Below are positions 36,348 through 46,358 of a stretch of 64,000 nt of DNA, in pieces; the first letter of the stretch is position 1; each line of letters opens with the position of its first letter. The translations under genes were made by a program, and so were the position numbers. The stretch is taken from the NCBI RefSeq assembly GCF_000428485.1, contig NZ_AUAA01000001.1, positions 1 through 64,000 on the forward strand. The letters run 5' to 3'. The notes under the pieces are model-generated. The model was not told the origin of the DNA. It worked only from the letters and a program-made list of their open reading frames with translations, and made no database searches. The stretch comes from Epilithonimonas tenax DSM 16811. GTDB lineage: Bacteria; Bacteroidota; Bacteroidia; Flavobacteriales; Weeksellaceae.

Positions 36348-37766
36348 TTAAATTTCAAAATAATTTTTCGTGTTGTGATAACAGATGTCCTGAATGATTT
36401 TGCCTATCCACTCTTCATCATTGGGAAGCAATCCCCTTTCCATCTCGTTGCCGAACATATTGCACAAAAGCCTTCTGAAATAATCGTGTCTTGAGAAAGA
36501 CAGCAGACTTCGGGAATCTGTCAGCATCCCGACGAAAGTGCTGATGAGACCAATGTTGGAAAGTGTGTTCATCTGTTTTTTCATTCCGTCTAATTGGTCG
36601 AGAAACCACCACGCCGCACCAAACTGTACTTTAGACTTCATTCCGCCTTCATTGAAATTGCCTGCAAGTGTTGCTAAAACCTCATTGAAAGTGGGATTAA
36701 GATTATAAATAATGGTTTTGGTGAGTTGTCCAGCAGAATTCAGGTCATCCAGAAGAACGCTCAATCTTTGGGCAAAATATTGTTCGCTGATGGCATCGTA
36801 ACCCGCATTCATTCCAATTTTTCTGAGCATTTCAGAATTATTATTTCGGGTTGCTCCCACGTGAAATTGTTGCACCCAACGTTTTTCAGCGTACATTTTG
36901 CAAAGCTCTTTCAACAGATAACCACACAACGCTTCCGGATTGGAGAATGTCGGAATATTGCCTTTCAAAAATTCGGAAAATTCGTTTTCTAATTCTATGT
37001 TCCATTTTGTGGTATCGGGAAAATACTCGAAGCCGTGATCGGCGACTTTAGCTCCAACTTCTGCGAAATCATTGATTCTGGATTGAAGCGCATTCAACAA
37101 ATCTGAAATTGACTGAATTGAAATACCATTAACATTTTCAAGCTTTTTAATGCCTGACAAATATTGTTCGGGATTGGTGATATTGATGTAAGAATCCGGG
37201 CGGAAAGCCGGTAAAACTTTTGTATTAAAGCCACTGTTCTTTAAAGCTTTATGATAACTCAAATCATCTGCAGGGTCATCTGTGGTGCACAAGGCTTCTA
37301 CTTTGAAATTCTGAATGATGGATTGTGGTAAAAATTCTTGTGCCTGAAGGCTTTCATTCATTTTTTGATAGACCGAATCTGCATTTTTCGGCGACAGATA
37401 TTCTTTGATCCCGAAAGGATTTTTGAGTTCCAGATGTGTCCAGTGAAATAAGGGATTACGAAGCGTAAAAGGAACCACTTCTGCCCATTTTTTGAACTTT
37501 TCAAAGTCTGAAGCTTTGCCGGAAATGAATTGCTCATCAATCCCGAAATTCCTCATCGCTCTCCATTTGTAATGGTCACCATCCAGCCAAATTGCTGTCG
37601 GAGAATGGAAATTCTGATTATTTGCAATCACGTCCGGTTCCAGATGATTGTGGTAATCAATAATCGGCATTTCTTTCGCATAGTTGAAAAAGAGCTGTTC
37701 TGCCTTTGCCGATTCCAGCAAAAATGATTCTCCGAAAACTTCTTTATTGCTGATAGAATGATTCAT
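36348..37766 (-). CDS. uxaC: Glucuronate isomerase
   Basis: UxaC converts D-glucuronate to D-fructuronate (and galacturonate to tagaturonate). The 472 residues fit the family. Recognisable are the N-terminal metal-site segment PIIDYHNHLEPDVIA, WLDGDHYKWRAMR, CTTDDPADDL, and the C-terminal TDSRSLLSFSRHDYFRRLLC. It is cytosolic and lies between the SDR reductase and kdgK genes, so the order follows the pathway loosely. Confidence 0.96.
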   Translation of the reverse strand: MNHSISNKEVFGESFLLESAKAEQLFFNYAKEMPIIDYHNHLEPDVIANNQNFHSPTAIWLDGDHYKWRAMRNFGIDEQFISGKASDFEKFKKWAEVVPFTLRNPLFHWTHLELKNPFGIKEYLSPKNADSVYQKMNESLQAQEFLPQSIIQNFKVEALCTTDDPADDLSYHKALKNSGFNTKVLPAFRPDSYINITNPEQYLSGIKKLENVNGISIQSISDLLNALQSRINDFAEVGAKVADHGFEYFPDTTKWNIELENEFSEFLKGNIPTFSNPEALCGYLLKELCKMYAEKRWVQQFHVGATRNNNSEMLRKIGMNAGYDAISEQYFAQRLSVLLDDLNSAGQLTKTIIYNLNPTFNEVLATLAGNFNEGGMKSKVQFGAAWWFLDQLDGMKKQMNTLSNIGLISTFVGMLTDSRSLLSFSRHDYFRRLLCNMFGNEMERGLLPNDEEWIGKIIQDICYHNTKNYFEI

Positions 37767-37813
37767 TTTTAAATTTAAAATTGATTTGATTTTTATTAAA
37801 AATCTTTAAAAAC

Positions 37814-37850
37814 AAGACCTTAACTGAGTGAGAAGTCATTAAGGCCTTGC
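37814..37850 (-). terminator. Hairpin between the SDR gene and uxaC
   Basis: AAGACCTTAA faces TTAAGGCCTT with one mismatch; TTGTTTTTAAAG follows on the minus strand. It sits between cistrons of the glucuronate genes and may attenuate rather than end transcription. Confidence 0.6.
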
Positions 37851-37877
37851 AACCATATGAAGAAAATAATATTAATC

Positions 37878-38699
37878 TTAAACACCGCTGAATGCACTGA
37901 AACCACCATCAATAGGCAATAAGGCACCCGTTATAAAACTTGCGGCATCTGAACAAAGAAACTGGACAGCGCCGTTGAGTTCCTCTGCGTTTCCGAAACG
38001 TCCCATTGGGGTTTTGGCAATCACTTTTTTGCTTCGGTCGGTTAAAGAACCATCGGGATTCAATAAAATTGCCCGGTTCTGGTCGCCGATGAAAAATCCC
38101 GGAGCAATGGCATTGACACGGATTTTGTCGCCAAATTTCAATGCTACATCCGAAGCCAGCCATTGTGTAAAATTGGTAATCGCCGCTTTTGCTGCGGAAT
38201 AACCAGCAACTCTTGTGATTGCAGAATAGGCTGCCATAGATGAGATATTCACAATACTTCCATTTCCCTGCTCTGCCATTAGTTTTCCGAAAACATAGCT
38301 TGGGTAAACGGTTCCGTTGATGTTGAGATGGGTAACCTCATCCCATCCGTCCATGTTCATATCGAAAAAAGACTGGTCGGGAGAGAGTGTTGCGGCAGGA
38401 ATATTGCCTCCAGCGATGTTCAGCAGCATATCGATTTTACCGTATTTTTCTAGGACTTTTTTTGAAGCAGCTTCAAGACTTTCGATATTCATTACATTGG
38501 CTTCTACCGCAAATGCATCGCCACCTAAATCTGCCAGTTCTTTTACACGAGAATCCAGAGTCTCCTGATTTCTGCCAAGAGCAACAACTTTGGCTCCGGC
38601 TTCAATAAAACTTTTCGCCAGACTGCCGCCCAATACGCCTGAAGCTCCTGTAATGACGGCTACTTTATCTTTGATGCAGAATATGTCGTTCATTGTCAT
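37878..38699 (-). CDS. SDR-family oxidoreductase, likely fructuronate reductase (mannonate-forming)
   Basis: A 273-residue Rossmann-fold short-chain dehydrogenase: cofactor loop TGASGVLGGSLA, NIAGGNI, catalytic S153/S154, Y167 and K171 in YSAAK, and the C-terminal GGFSAFSGV. Glucuronate catabolism needs NAD(H)-dependent reduction of fructuronate to mannonate. No UxuB of the long-chain mannitol dehydrogenase type is present, and this SDR lies between uxuA and uxaC, so it very likely does that step, as in other Bacteroidota and Firmicutes operons. ATGs at 38699 and 38693 are both possible. Confidence 0.85.
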   Translation of the reverse strand: MTMNDIFCIKDKVAVITGASGVLGGSLAKSFIEAGAKVVALGRNQETLDSRVKELADLGGDAFAVEANVMNIESLEAASKKVLEKYGKIDMLLNIAGGNIPAATLSPDQSFFDMNMDGWDEVTHLNINGTVYPSYVFGKLMAEQGNGSIVNISSMAAYSAITRVAGYSAAKAAITNFTQWLASDVALKFGDKIRVNAIAPGFFIGDQNRAILLNPDGSLTDRSKKVIAKTPMGRFGNAEELNGAVQFLCSDAASFITGALLPIDGGFSAFSGV

Positions 38700-38758
38700 A
38701 TAAAAATGATGATTGATAGTTGATTAATGATCATATTGAAACCCATTGGGGTTCTGTT

Positions 38759-39928
38759 TTATTTTTGCTCAGAATTGACGGCTGCCATTACACCTTCGAT
38801 TTGTCCTAAAGCCAGCATCCTTCCAAGGAACGAATAGCCAGGATTGTAGCCTTTATCAATATCGTCTGTTAATAATCTCCCGTGGTCGATACGCATTGGT
38901 AAATCCGGATTTTCTTTTTCGAATACGCGGATCACGTCAATCAGTTTCCCTCTTCCACCTAAATGATGCGCTTCTATGAAATCTCCATTTTCGAAAACGT
39001 TGGTGCTTCTTAAATGAACAAATTTGGTTCGGTGCGCAAATTTCTGAGCCAGCTTGGGAACGTCATTTTGCAGATTAGCACTTAATGATCCTGCACAGAA
39101 TGTGAGTCCGTTGTGTGGATTGTCCACTTCATTCAGGATCCAGTCGATATCCGCCTCGTTGGTCACAATTCTTGGTAAACCCAATAATGAAAATGGTGGA
39201 TCATCTGGATGCACACACATCTGGATGTTCCATTTTTCGCAGACCGGCATTATTTTTTCGAGGAAATATTTCATATTCTGACGGAGCTGGTTTTTATCAA
39301 TTCCGTCGTATAATGCCAGTAAATTTTTGAATAGCTGAACGGGATTTTCGTCTCCTTCCTTGATGTTTCCGTTCACAAACCCTTGTGTTTTTACAATGAC
39401 AGAATCTATCAGATCATTGTTATCCTCTTCTGTCAAAGTATTTTTGAGTTCTTCTACTTTTTGAAGAATGTCTGTATTATAATCGTTTTCTGCACCTCTT
39501 CTTTGCAGAATATGAATTTCAAAATAAGCAAATTTGGCTTTATCAAAATAGAGTGATGACGAACCATCTTCCCATTGATGAAACAAATCTGTACGAGCCC
39601 AATCCAGAACCGGCATAAAGTTGTAACAAACCGTTGTTACGCCCGCTTTTCCCAGATTTTCCAGACTTTTGATATAATTTTCTATTAATTGATCTCTGTC
39701 CTCACCTCCGTATTTGATAGACTCGCTCACGGCAAGACTCTCCACGACAGACCATCGAAGTCCGAAACTTTCTATATCCTTTTTATAATCATTAATATCT
39801 TGCAACGACCAGACTTCTCCATTGGGAATATCGTGCAGTGCTGAAACGATGCCCTCTACTCCAATTTGGCGGAGCATATTTAATTTGATTTTATCCTTCT
39901 TCCCGAACCACCGCCATGTTTTTTCCAT
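38759..39928 (-). CDS. uxuA: Mannonate dehydratase
   Basis: UxuA removes water from D-mannonate to give 2-keto-3-deoxygluconate. The ATG at 39928 (MEKTWRWFGKKDKI) gives 389 residues and the conserved TWRWFG start; an ATG seven codons earlier (39949) is also possible. Family segments include GIVSALHDIPNGEVW, MCVHPDDPPFSLLGLPRIV, LTFCAGSLSAN, and VHLRSTNV. It is the first gene after the susD-side hairpin and heads the glucuronate part of the cluster. Confidence 0.95.
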   Translation of the reverse strand: MEKTWRWFGKKDKIKLNMLRQIGVEGIVSALHDIPNGEVWSLQDINDYKKDIESFGLRWSVVESLAVSESIKYGGEDRDQLIENYIKSLENLGKAGVTTVCYNFMPVLDWARTDLFHQWEDGSSSLYFDKAKFAYFEIHILQRRGAENDYNTDILQKVEELKNTLTEEDNNDLIDSVIVKTQGFVNGNIKEGDENPVQLFKNLLALYDGIDKNQLRQNMKYFLEKIMPVCEKWNIQMCVHPDDPPFSLLGLPRIVTNEADIDWILNEVDNPHNGLTFCAGSLSANLQNDVPKLAQKFAHRTKFVHLRSTNVFENGDFIEAHHLGGRGKLIDVIRVFEKENPDLPMRIDHGRLLTDDIDKGYNPGYSFLGRMLALGQIEGVMAAVNSEQK

Positions 39929-39951
39929 AAACTGTCTATTTTTTTTCATTA

Positions 39952-39990
39952 AAACAAAGCAGGCGTAAAATTGACACCTACTTTGTTTTT
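39952..39990 (-). terminator. Hairpin between susD and uxuA
   Basis: AAACAAAG-C-AGG faces CCT-A-CTTTGTTT, an 11-pair stem with one mismatch, and the minus strand continues TTTTAATG. The hairpin ends about 24 bases before the preferred uxuA start and touches the alternative one. It could partly terminate susCD transcription and lower expression of the downstream enzymes. Confidence 0.7.
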
Positions 39991-40013
39991 GATTGATATG
40001 AACTTAAAAATGA

Positions 40014-41963
40014 TTAATTGTAACCAGGGTTTTGGTAAGCAGCCTTTTCTGCCGCCGACATATCCATTCTATCCAACTGAATTTGTGGAATTGGTCTCAA
40101 GTAATGGAATGGCTGGATACTTCTTGTATAAGTCACTGGTGTATGATCACCCACTGCTGTTCCGCCAATACTATATGTTTGTGACAGCTGTGACCATTTC
40201 TGGGTTCTTACAAGATCGAACCATCTGTAGCCTTCACCAAAAAACTCTCTCGATCTCTCAGCCAAGATATATTCTATTGTTATGTTCGAAGGCGTCGCAG
40301 CTATCATCGCAGCAGCGTTATCCTGCACTTTGGGCACATTTCCATTGTTGTCAAATCTCCATTTTCCGGCACGCGCTCTTAGCACATTCACTAAGTCTCT
40401 TGCAGTCATTGAACCAGATGCGCCTTTCACTGCAGCTTCTGCCGCAACTAGATAAAACTCTGAAAATTTCGCGACTGGAAATGGTCTTGGACTACCTCCA
40501 TTGGGCTGCCCCAGGCCGGTGTAGCTAGATCTGTAATAGCCTATTTTCCATAAATTAGGATATGCATACCTGCTGATTCCACTAGGAGCAATTACAAAAT
40601 CTGCTCTACTTGGAAGCACTCCGGCACCCACATTGCTCTTATAAACAGCGTTTGAATAATCTATGTTGGTTGAAGGATCATCATTTAAAAATGTAAGAAT
40701 TGCACTTCCAGGAGTTACAGGCAAACCGTTTGCTCCATAAAGCGTCGTATAATTCAAAGGAGCTTTTTGCCAATTTGCCCGAAAAGTTGTTACAAAAGTA
40801 CCATCATATCTTGAATCATTAACTTTATCTGAAAATGTATTTTTAATCACTTCGATTGGCGGAGCCATACATTTCCAAGGACGTCCATAAGCCTGTGCGG
40901 CTTCTCTTTGTACTGATCTGATGAATGTTCCTGACCACTGAGGATTTTGTGCGCTCTGAAGAAAGGTGTAATCCCAAGTCATCATCCAAGATGCAAAGTT
41001 ACCTGGCGCACTTCCTGAATTGTAAGAAGCGCTAGATCCGTCGTAAAATTCGCTATTCTCTGTATGATCTGCAAACAGCAACATTTCTTTATTTCTATCA
41101 TTAGAGCCAACATTGACATCGTAGAAAGTAGTTTGTAACTGATAGCTGCTTCCTGCACTATTAATGCCCTCCAAAGCAATATTATACGCTTCTTGAAAAT
41201 ACCATTGAGCACTTTTTCCTAAGGGATCTACTCTCTGAGATGCTGGATAGGTTGGGATATTATTAGGATTCTGCAGCCACCACGCATAGGTCAAATAAGC
41301 TTTTGCTAAGTAAAGTCTGGCGACAGTTTTGGTAACACCACCCACAACTCTTGGTGTCACAGGAAGATCTGCTATTGCTTGTTGCAAATCAGGTATAATG
41401 GCAGTACTGTAGACTTCTGGAACCGTGTTTCTAACAGACATTCTACTGGTGCTGGTGTTAAATTTCAAAACTCCAGAACCTAAGTCTAAAGGAACACCAC
41501 CAAAGGTCTGCGTTAGAAGGAAATAATCAAATGCTCTAAAAAATCTTGCTTCTGCGATAATACGGTTCTCAACCCCGACAGCAGAACCTTTCTCAATGAT
41601 ACCGCTGGCTGTGTTGATATTACTAAAGACTGTATTCCATAAAATATCTGACCGGCTGGTAGAGGAGTTAAGCGAACCTGCATTGGTCATATCCAGGCTT
41701 TTAAAATTCCCATCTGCCCCGTGACCATACGTGTACTCATCTGTACCTGTTTCAAAAGCATTTAGAAAATATCCATTACCGTACATGTATCTCAAGTGGG
41801 CATACATAGAGGTGACACCACCTAAAACCCCATCTTTGGTCTCAAAAAAATCTGGCGTAAAGTTTTTACGCGGATTTTCTTCCAAAAGATCATTAGTACA
41901 GCCCGTCAATAATACCGCAACTGCTGCAATCTTTAGTACTTTAGTTATGTTAAAATTTTTCAT
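40014..41963 (-). CDS. SusD/RagB family surface glycan-binding lipoprotein
   Basis: A 649-residue lipoprotein: signal MKNFNITKVLKIAAVAVLLTGC with lipidated C22 and the typical start of the mature part (TNDLLEENPRKNFTPDFFET). TPR-like helices (about 90-300: FFRAFDYFLLTQTFGGVPL; LYLAKAYLTYAWWL) are followed by the SusD C-terminal region with YILAERSREFFGEGYRWFDLVR. SusD proteins cap the partner SusC barrel and capture oligosaccharides. Linked to xylA, xylB and xylanolytic enzymes, it probably binds xylo-oligosaccharides, but ligand residues cannot be read off. It starts 11 bases after the susC stop. Confidence 0.95.
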   Translation of the reverse strand: MKNFNITKVLKIAAVAVLLTGCTNDLLEENPRKNFTPDFFETKDGVLGGVTSMYAHLRYMYGNGYFLNAFETGTDEYTYGHGADGNFKSLDMTNAGSLNSSTSRSDILWNTVFSNINTASGIIEKGSAVGVENRIIAEARFFRAFDYFLLTQTFGGVPLDLGSGVLKFNTSTSRMSVRNTVPEVYSTAIIPDLQQAIADLPVTPRVVGGVTKTVARLYLAKAYLTYAWWLQNPNNIPTYPASQRVDPLGKSAQWYFQEAYNIALEGINSAGSSYQLQTTFYDVNVGSNDRNKEMLLFADHTENSEFYDGSSASYNSGSAPGNFASWMMTWDYTFLQSAQNPQWSGTFIRSVQREAAQAYGRPWKCMAPPIEVIKNTFSDKVNDSRYDGTFVTTFRANWQKAPLNYTTLYGANGLPVTPGSAILTFLNDDPSTNIDYSNAVYKSNVGAGVLPSRADFVIAPSGISRYAYPNLWKIGYYRSSYTGLGQPNGGSPRPFPVAKFSEFYLVAAEAAVKGASGSMTARDLVNVLRARAGKWRFDNNGNVPKVQDNAAAMIAATPSNITIEYILAERSREFFGEGYRWFDLVRTQKWSQLSQTYSIGGTAVGDHTPVTYTRSIQPFHYLRPIPQIQLDRMDMSAAEKAAYQNPGYN

Positions 41964-41974
41964 ATTATTTTTTT

Positions 41975-44842
41975 TTAGAAAGTTACATTTAGTCCAAGCA
42001 TATAATTTGTAACGGCAGGTGAGTTCGTTCCAACAACGAGGAAACGATTTGGAAAGGAAGTCACAGCTTGATTTTCATTACCATAAGAGTTCGGCTCAGG
42101 ATCTAAACCTGATTCTTTGTGATACGGGGAGAACAAAACAAAAGGATTTGTTACTGATGCATATAATCTTAATTTACTGATGCCTGCTTTTTGAAAAATA
42201 TTTTGATTAAAATTATAGCCCAGAGTAATGGTTCTAATTTTCAGATATGATGCATCAAAATAAGAAAGTGTAGTACCATATTTCGGATTATTACTTTCCT
42301 GAACACCTCCTGGCTTTGGATATCTTACATCTGTATTTTCAGGAGTCCAATAATCAACATCTACGTTGTTTCTTCTGCCGCTCAACATGTTGAGGTAGCC
42401 GTTGTTTCCGTATAATGTACTGATCAGTATACCTCCACTTTTAAATGCTCCCACCACTGTAAGATCAAAATTTTTGTAACCCATTCTGCTGGTAAAACCA
42501 CCTTGAAAGTCAGGATCTGCATTCAGAATCTGTCTGTCGTCAGGATTTATGGCACGTATTGGCGTTCCATCAGCGTTATAACCTCCTGTATAAAGCACTT
42601 TGATCATTCCTACATTTCCTCCTGGTTCCAAAGTGCTCAGGTAAGGATCTCCTTGTTGCCATAGCCCAATATTTTGATAGTCATAAATTGAATTAATTGA
42701 ATGTCCAACAAATAGCATTAAGGATTTGTTATCTTGTTGACCGGATGCCAGCGAAGTGATTTTGTTTTTGTTTGTGTACAAATTGGCACTTAATTCCCAA
42801 GTAAATCCTTGTGGATTATTAAAAATCAATCCATTTAGTGAAATTTCAAAACCTTTATTCTCTGTACTTCCAACATTTCCTGTAAAGCTACCTACGCCAC
42901 TTGTGGGTTGCAAATCAACATCTAATAAAAGATCCTTTGTTTTTGTCACATAATATTCTACTGTACCAGAAAGTCTGTTATCGAACAAGCCAAAGTCTAA
43001 ACCATAATTAAAGGTTTCTGAATTTTCCCATCCTAATGTAGGATTTGGCAGTTTATTGACATAATATCCTGTCGTATTCTGAGTTCCAAAATTATAAGGA
43101 TATGTGCTTAATTCTCCTAATGTAGAATAGGGATTAACTGCTTGATTGGCCGTTTGACCATAACCTACACGGAGCTTCATTTGGCTGATATATTTGGAAT
43201 CTTCCAGCCATTTTTCATTCCCCATATTCCATCCTCCTGAGACAGCATTGTATATAAACCATTTGTATCCAGGTGCCAAAACAGATGATCCATCACCTCT
43301 TATAGAGGCAGAAAACATATATCTTTTATCAAATTCGTATTGCACACGGCTCATCCAAGAGCTTAATCCTCTCACTTCATAACCTTGGTTATTTGGATTA
43401 ATGGTAATATCAGCTTGCGGAGCTTGTCCCAAGTTATAGAACTGAAAGGCATCTGATGGTATATTTCTAGCAGAAATAGATGAACTACTGAATTGATTTT
43501 GTTCCTGAGACTGTAACGCTACAACATTAATCTTATGTCTGCCATCAATGGTTTTGTCATAGGTTAAAATATTTTCATTAACCCAATGTCTTGTGATAGA
43601 ATTTCCTATTGATGCGGCAGATGGGTTATTTTCTTCTGAACTGAAAATCCCTTTTCCTGTGTAAGATCCAGTATTTCTGAACCGTATATTCAATCCGACA
43701 TTAGTTCTAAATTTGAGCCCATCGATCCAAGGGAATTTGAATTCACCAAATATATTGTTGTAGGAACTAAAACCTATAGCTCTGTCAATCCAAGCGTCAC
43801 CTAAATTATCAATAATATCTTTTGTATACACAAACTGATTATCGGCAGACATCCGGACAATTTTCTTTAAACTGCCATCTGCATTGTATGGATTGGCAAT
43901 CGGTGTATTACTCAAACTGGTGTAGAGCCCCAGATTACTCCCATTTGTAACTGTGTATGAATTGTTAGTTGTTATGCCAACTTTAAAATATGGTCCCAGA
44001 TCCTGATCAAGGCTACCTCGTAGATTAAATCTTTCGAAATCCTGACCTGGCAGTACACTTTGTTCCTTGTTGTACCCCAATCCAAAATTGTAAGAACTTG
44101 TTTCTGATCCGCCAGAAATTCCTATATCATGATTGGTGGTTATACCCTTCCTGTAAAGCAAATCTTGCCAATCTATATCCACATCATTAGATTCGTCTAC
44201 TCCATTTTGAGGAAAAAGATTCGCATCTTGACGAAGTTTTATAAATTTTGCGGCATCCATCATAGGATACTTTGAAAAGATAGTCGTAAGACCTGTAAAT
44301 GTATTGTAAGAAAAAATCGCTTTTTGTCTTTTCCTTCCTGTTTTGGTAGTAATGATGATGACGCCATTTGCACCTCTGGATCCGTAGATTGCTGTTGCAG
44401 AAGCATCTTTTAAGATATCCATACTTTGGATATCATTTGGACTGATGTCTGCAATTGATCCTATAAAAGGAATACCATCCAAAACTATCAAGGGGTCATT
44501 AGTAGCCAAAAGAGATCGCGTTCCCCTAATTCTAATCTGCATTGGAGCACCAGGCTTACTGGAGGTTTGCGTCAGCTCTACACCAGCCGTTCGGCCTTGC
44601 AATGCCTGGGTAACGTTCCCAGTGGGCACTTCTCTTAGTATATCACCTTTTACAGTAGCTACTGATCCCGTCACAGACTCTTTTCTCTGAGTTCCGTACC
44701 CGATGACAACAACTTCTTCTATCTGTTTTTCTTTTGCAGCGGTATCTTTTTTACTCTGTCCATAGGTCAGCCCAGAAGGTAGCAGAGCCATTGCAAAGAA
44801 GAGTGCTGCTCTGTTGGTTTTACTTAAATGAAATAGATTCAT
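41975..44842 (-). CDS. SusC/RagA family TonB-dependent outer-membrane transporter
   Basis: A 955-residue barrel. After a signal peptide (MNLFHLSKTNRAALFFAMALLPSGLTYGQ) comes a short linker with EEVVVIGYGTQRKE, then the plug (VTQALQGRTAGVELTQ; IRIRGTRSL; PLIVLDGIPF; DILKDASATAIYGSRGANGVI), then the barrel ending in YMLGLNVTF. It lacks the N-terminal carboxypeptidase-like domain of many SusC proteins, so it is a short-form member. With SusD it would import xylo-oligosaccharides using TonB energy. The gene follows xylA by 79 bases and is probably in the same transcript. Confidence 0.95.
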   Translation of the reverse strand: MNLFHLSKTNRAALFFAMALLPSGLTYGQSKKDTAAKEKQIEEVVVIGYGTQRKESVTGSVATVKGDILREVPTGNVTQALQGRTAGVELTQTSSKPGAPMQIRIRGTRSLLATNDPLIVLDGIPFIGSIADISPNDIQSMDILKDASATAIYGSRGANGVIIITTKTGRKRQKAIFSYNTFTGLTTIFSKYPMMDAAKFIKLRQDANLFPQNGVDESNDVDIDWQDLLYRKGITTNHDIGISGGSETSSYNFGLGYNKEQSVLPGQDFERFNLRGSLDQDLGPYFKVGITTNNSYTVTNGSNLGLYTSLSNTPIANPYNADGSLKKIVRMSADNQFVYTKDIIDNLGDAWIDRAIGFSSYNNIFGEFKFPWIDGLKFRTNVGLNIRFRNTGSYTGKGIFSSEENNPSAASIGNSITRHWVNENILTYDKTIDGRHKINVVALQSQEQNQFSSSSISARNIPSDAFQFYNLGQAPQADITINPNNQGYEVRGLSSWMSRVQYEFDKRYMFSASIRGDGSSVLAPGYKWFIYNAVSGGWNMGNEKWLEDSKYISQMKLRVGYGQTANQAVNPYSTLGELSTYPYNFGTQNTTGYYVNKLPNPTLGWENSETFNYGLDFGLFDNRLSGTVEYYVTKTKDLLLDVDLQPTSGVGSFTGNVGSTENKGFEISLNGLIFNNPQGFTWELSANLYTNKNKITSLASGQQDNKSLMLFVGHSINSIYDYQNIGLWQQGDPYLSTLEPGGNVGMIKVLYTGGYNADGTPIRAINPDDRQILNADPDFQGGFTSRMGYKNFDLTVVGAFKSGGILISTLYGNNGYLNMLSGRRNNVDVDYWTPENTDVRYPKPGGVQESNNPKYGTTLSYFDASYLKIRTITLGYNFNQNIFQKAGISKLRLYASVTNPFVLFSPYHKESGLDPEPNSYGNENQAVTSFPNRFLVVGTNSPAVTNYMLGLNVTF

Positions 44843-44921
44843 AATTTAGTTAATTTTAAAGTTAGTGTTATAAAAAAGCCAATCTCATTGAAATAAGTAA
44901 ATCAGCTTCTCTATTGTTTTT

Positions 44922-46250
44922 TTAGATGTGCATGTTCACAAGAGCCTCGAATAATTCCTGTTTGCCACTTTTTGGCTGAGGCTCTCCTGTTGTATGCGCT
45001 ATCTTTTGTAAATCCTCTAACGTAAGTTTACCTTCTTCAAAAGCTTTCCCATTTCCATTGTCAAAAGATGAATATCTTTCTGTTCTCAGTTTGTTATAAT
45101 CAGAATTCTCCAGCACGTCGGCTGCTACCAATAATCCTTTTGCAAATGCATCCATCCCGGAAACGTGTGCGATGAAAAGGTCATCTGCATCTACAGAATT
45201 TCTACGGATCTTCGCATCGAAGTTGACACCTCCGGATCCCAAGCCACCACCTGGAAGAATAACCAACCACGCTTGTGCTAATTCTAAATAATCTACAGGA
45301 AACTGATCTGTATCCCATCCGTTTTGGTAATCTCCTCTGTTGGCATCTATGCTTCCCAACATACCGGCGTCTACCGCAGCTTGAAGCTCGTGTTCAAAGG
45401 TGTGACCTGCCAACGTCGCGTGGTTCACCTCCAGATTAAGTTTGAAGTCTTGATCCAAACCATAATTTTTCAGAAATCCAATCACCGTTTCTGCGTCATA
45501 ATCATATTGGTGTTTTGTAGGTTCCATCGGTTTGGGCTCGATCAGGAAAGTCCCTTTGAACCCTTGGCTTCTAGCGTAGTCGCGAGATATCGTCAGGAAC
45601 TGGGCAAGATGTTCTTTTTCACGCTTCATATCGGTATTTAGAAGGCTCATGTAACCTTCTCTTCCTCCCCAGAAAACATAATTTTCTCCTCCCAACGCAA
45701 TCGTTGCATCGATAGCATTCTTGACCTGAGTTCCGGCACAAGCCACAACGTCAAAATTTGGATTTGTAGAGGCACCGTTCATATATCTCTCGTGGGTAAA
45801 AACATTGGCTGTTCCCCAAAGAAGTTTGATGCCTGTTTCTGTTTGTTTTTCTTTTGCGTAATCTACCACGGCCTGAAGATTTTTTTCATAATCTTTCCAG
45901 TTATCAGCAGGATCTACAAGATCCGTATCATGAAAGCAGTAATACCCGAATCCCATTTTTTGCATAAATTCAAAGCCTGCATCCATTTTGTATTTGGCTC
46001 TGGAAACAGCATCAGTGGACTGACTCCAAGGATGATGAATCGTGGGTCCGCCAAACGGATCACTGCCGTCTGCACATAGGGTGTGCCACCAGGCCATAGC
46101 AAAACGCATCCATTCTTTCATCGGTTTCCCCATCACCATTCTGTCTGCTTCATAATACCTGAATGCCAAAGGATTTCTACTCTCTTTGCCTTCAAATTTG
46201 ATCTGTTCGATACCCGGAAAAAACTCTTTTGTTTGTGTTAAAATGCTCAT
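44922..46250 (-). CDS. xylA: Xylose isomerase
   Basis: XylA interconverts D-xylose and D-xylulose. The 442 residues match the class II enzyme. The active-site and metal regions are visible: [12 protein letters not shown] (catalytic His/Asp), [17 protein letters not shown] (metal Glu), [18 protein letters not shown] (Glu and His), and [20 protein letters not shown] (Asp ligands). It lies between xylB and susC. Together with xylB it converts imported xylose to xylulose 5-phosphate. Confidence 0.98.
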   Translation of the reverse strand: MSILTQTKEFFPGIEQIKFEGKESRNPLAFRYYEADRMVMGKPMKEWMRFAMAWWHTLCADGSDPFGGPTIHHPWSQSTDAVSRAKYKMDAGFEFMQKMGFGYYCFHDTDLVDPADNWKDYEKNLQAVVDYAKEKQTETGIKLLWGTANVFTHERYMNGASTNPNFDVVACAGTQVKNAIDATIALGGENYVFWGGREGYMSLLNTDMKREKEHLAQFLTISRDYARSQGFKGTFLIEPKPMEPTKHQYDYDAETVIGFLKNYGLDQDFKLNLEVNHATLAGHTFEHELQAAVDAGMLGSIDANRGDYQNGWDTDQFPVDYLELAQAWLVILPGGGLGSGGVNFDAKIRRNSVDADDLFIAHVSGMDAFAKGLLVAADVLENSDYNKLRTERYSSFDNGNGKAFEEGKLTLEDLQKIAHTTGEPQPKSGKQELFEALVNMHI

Positions 46251-46358
46251 ATTTATTTAATTTATTTTTAGTTTGTCTCTTTGATTTTTGGTACAGAATT
46301 CCTGTCCTACTGATATTTGAGACCAGTAAGTCTGTTGCAAATTCGGTTGTGATTTTGA

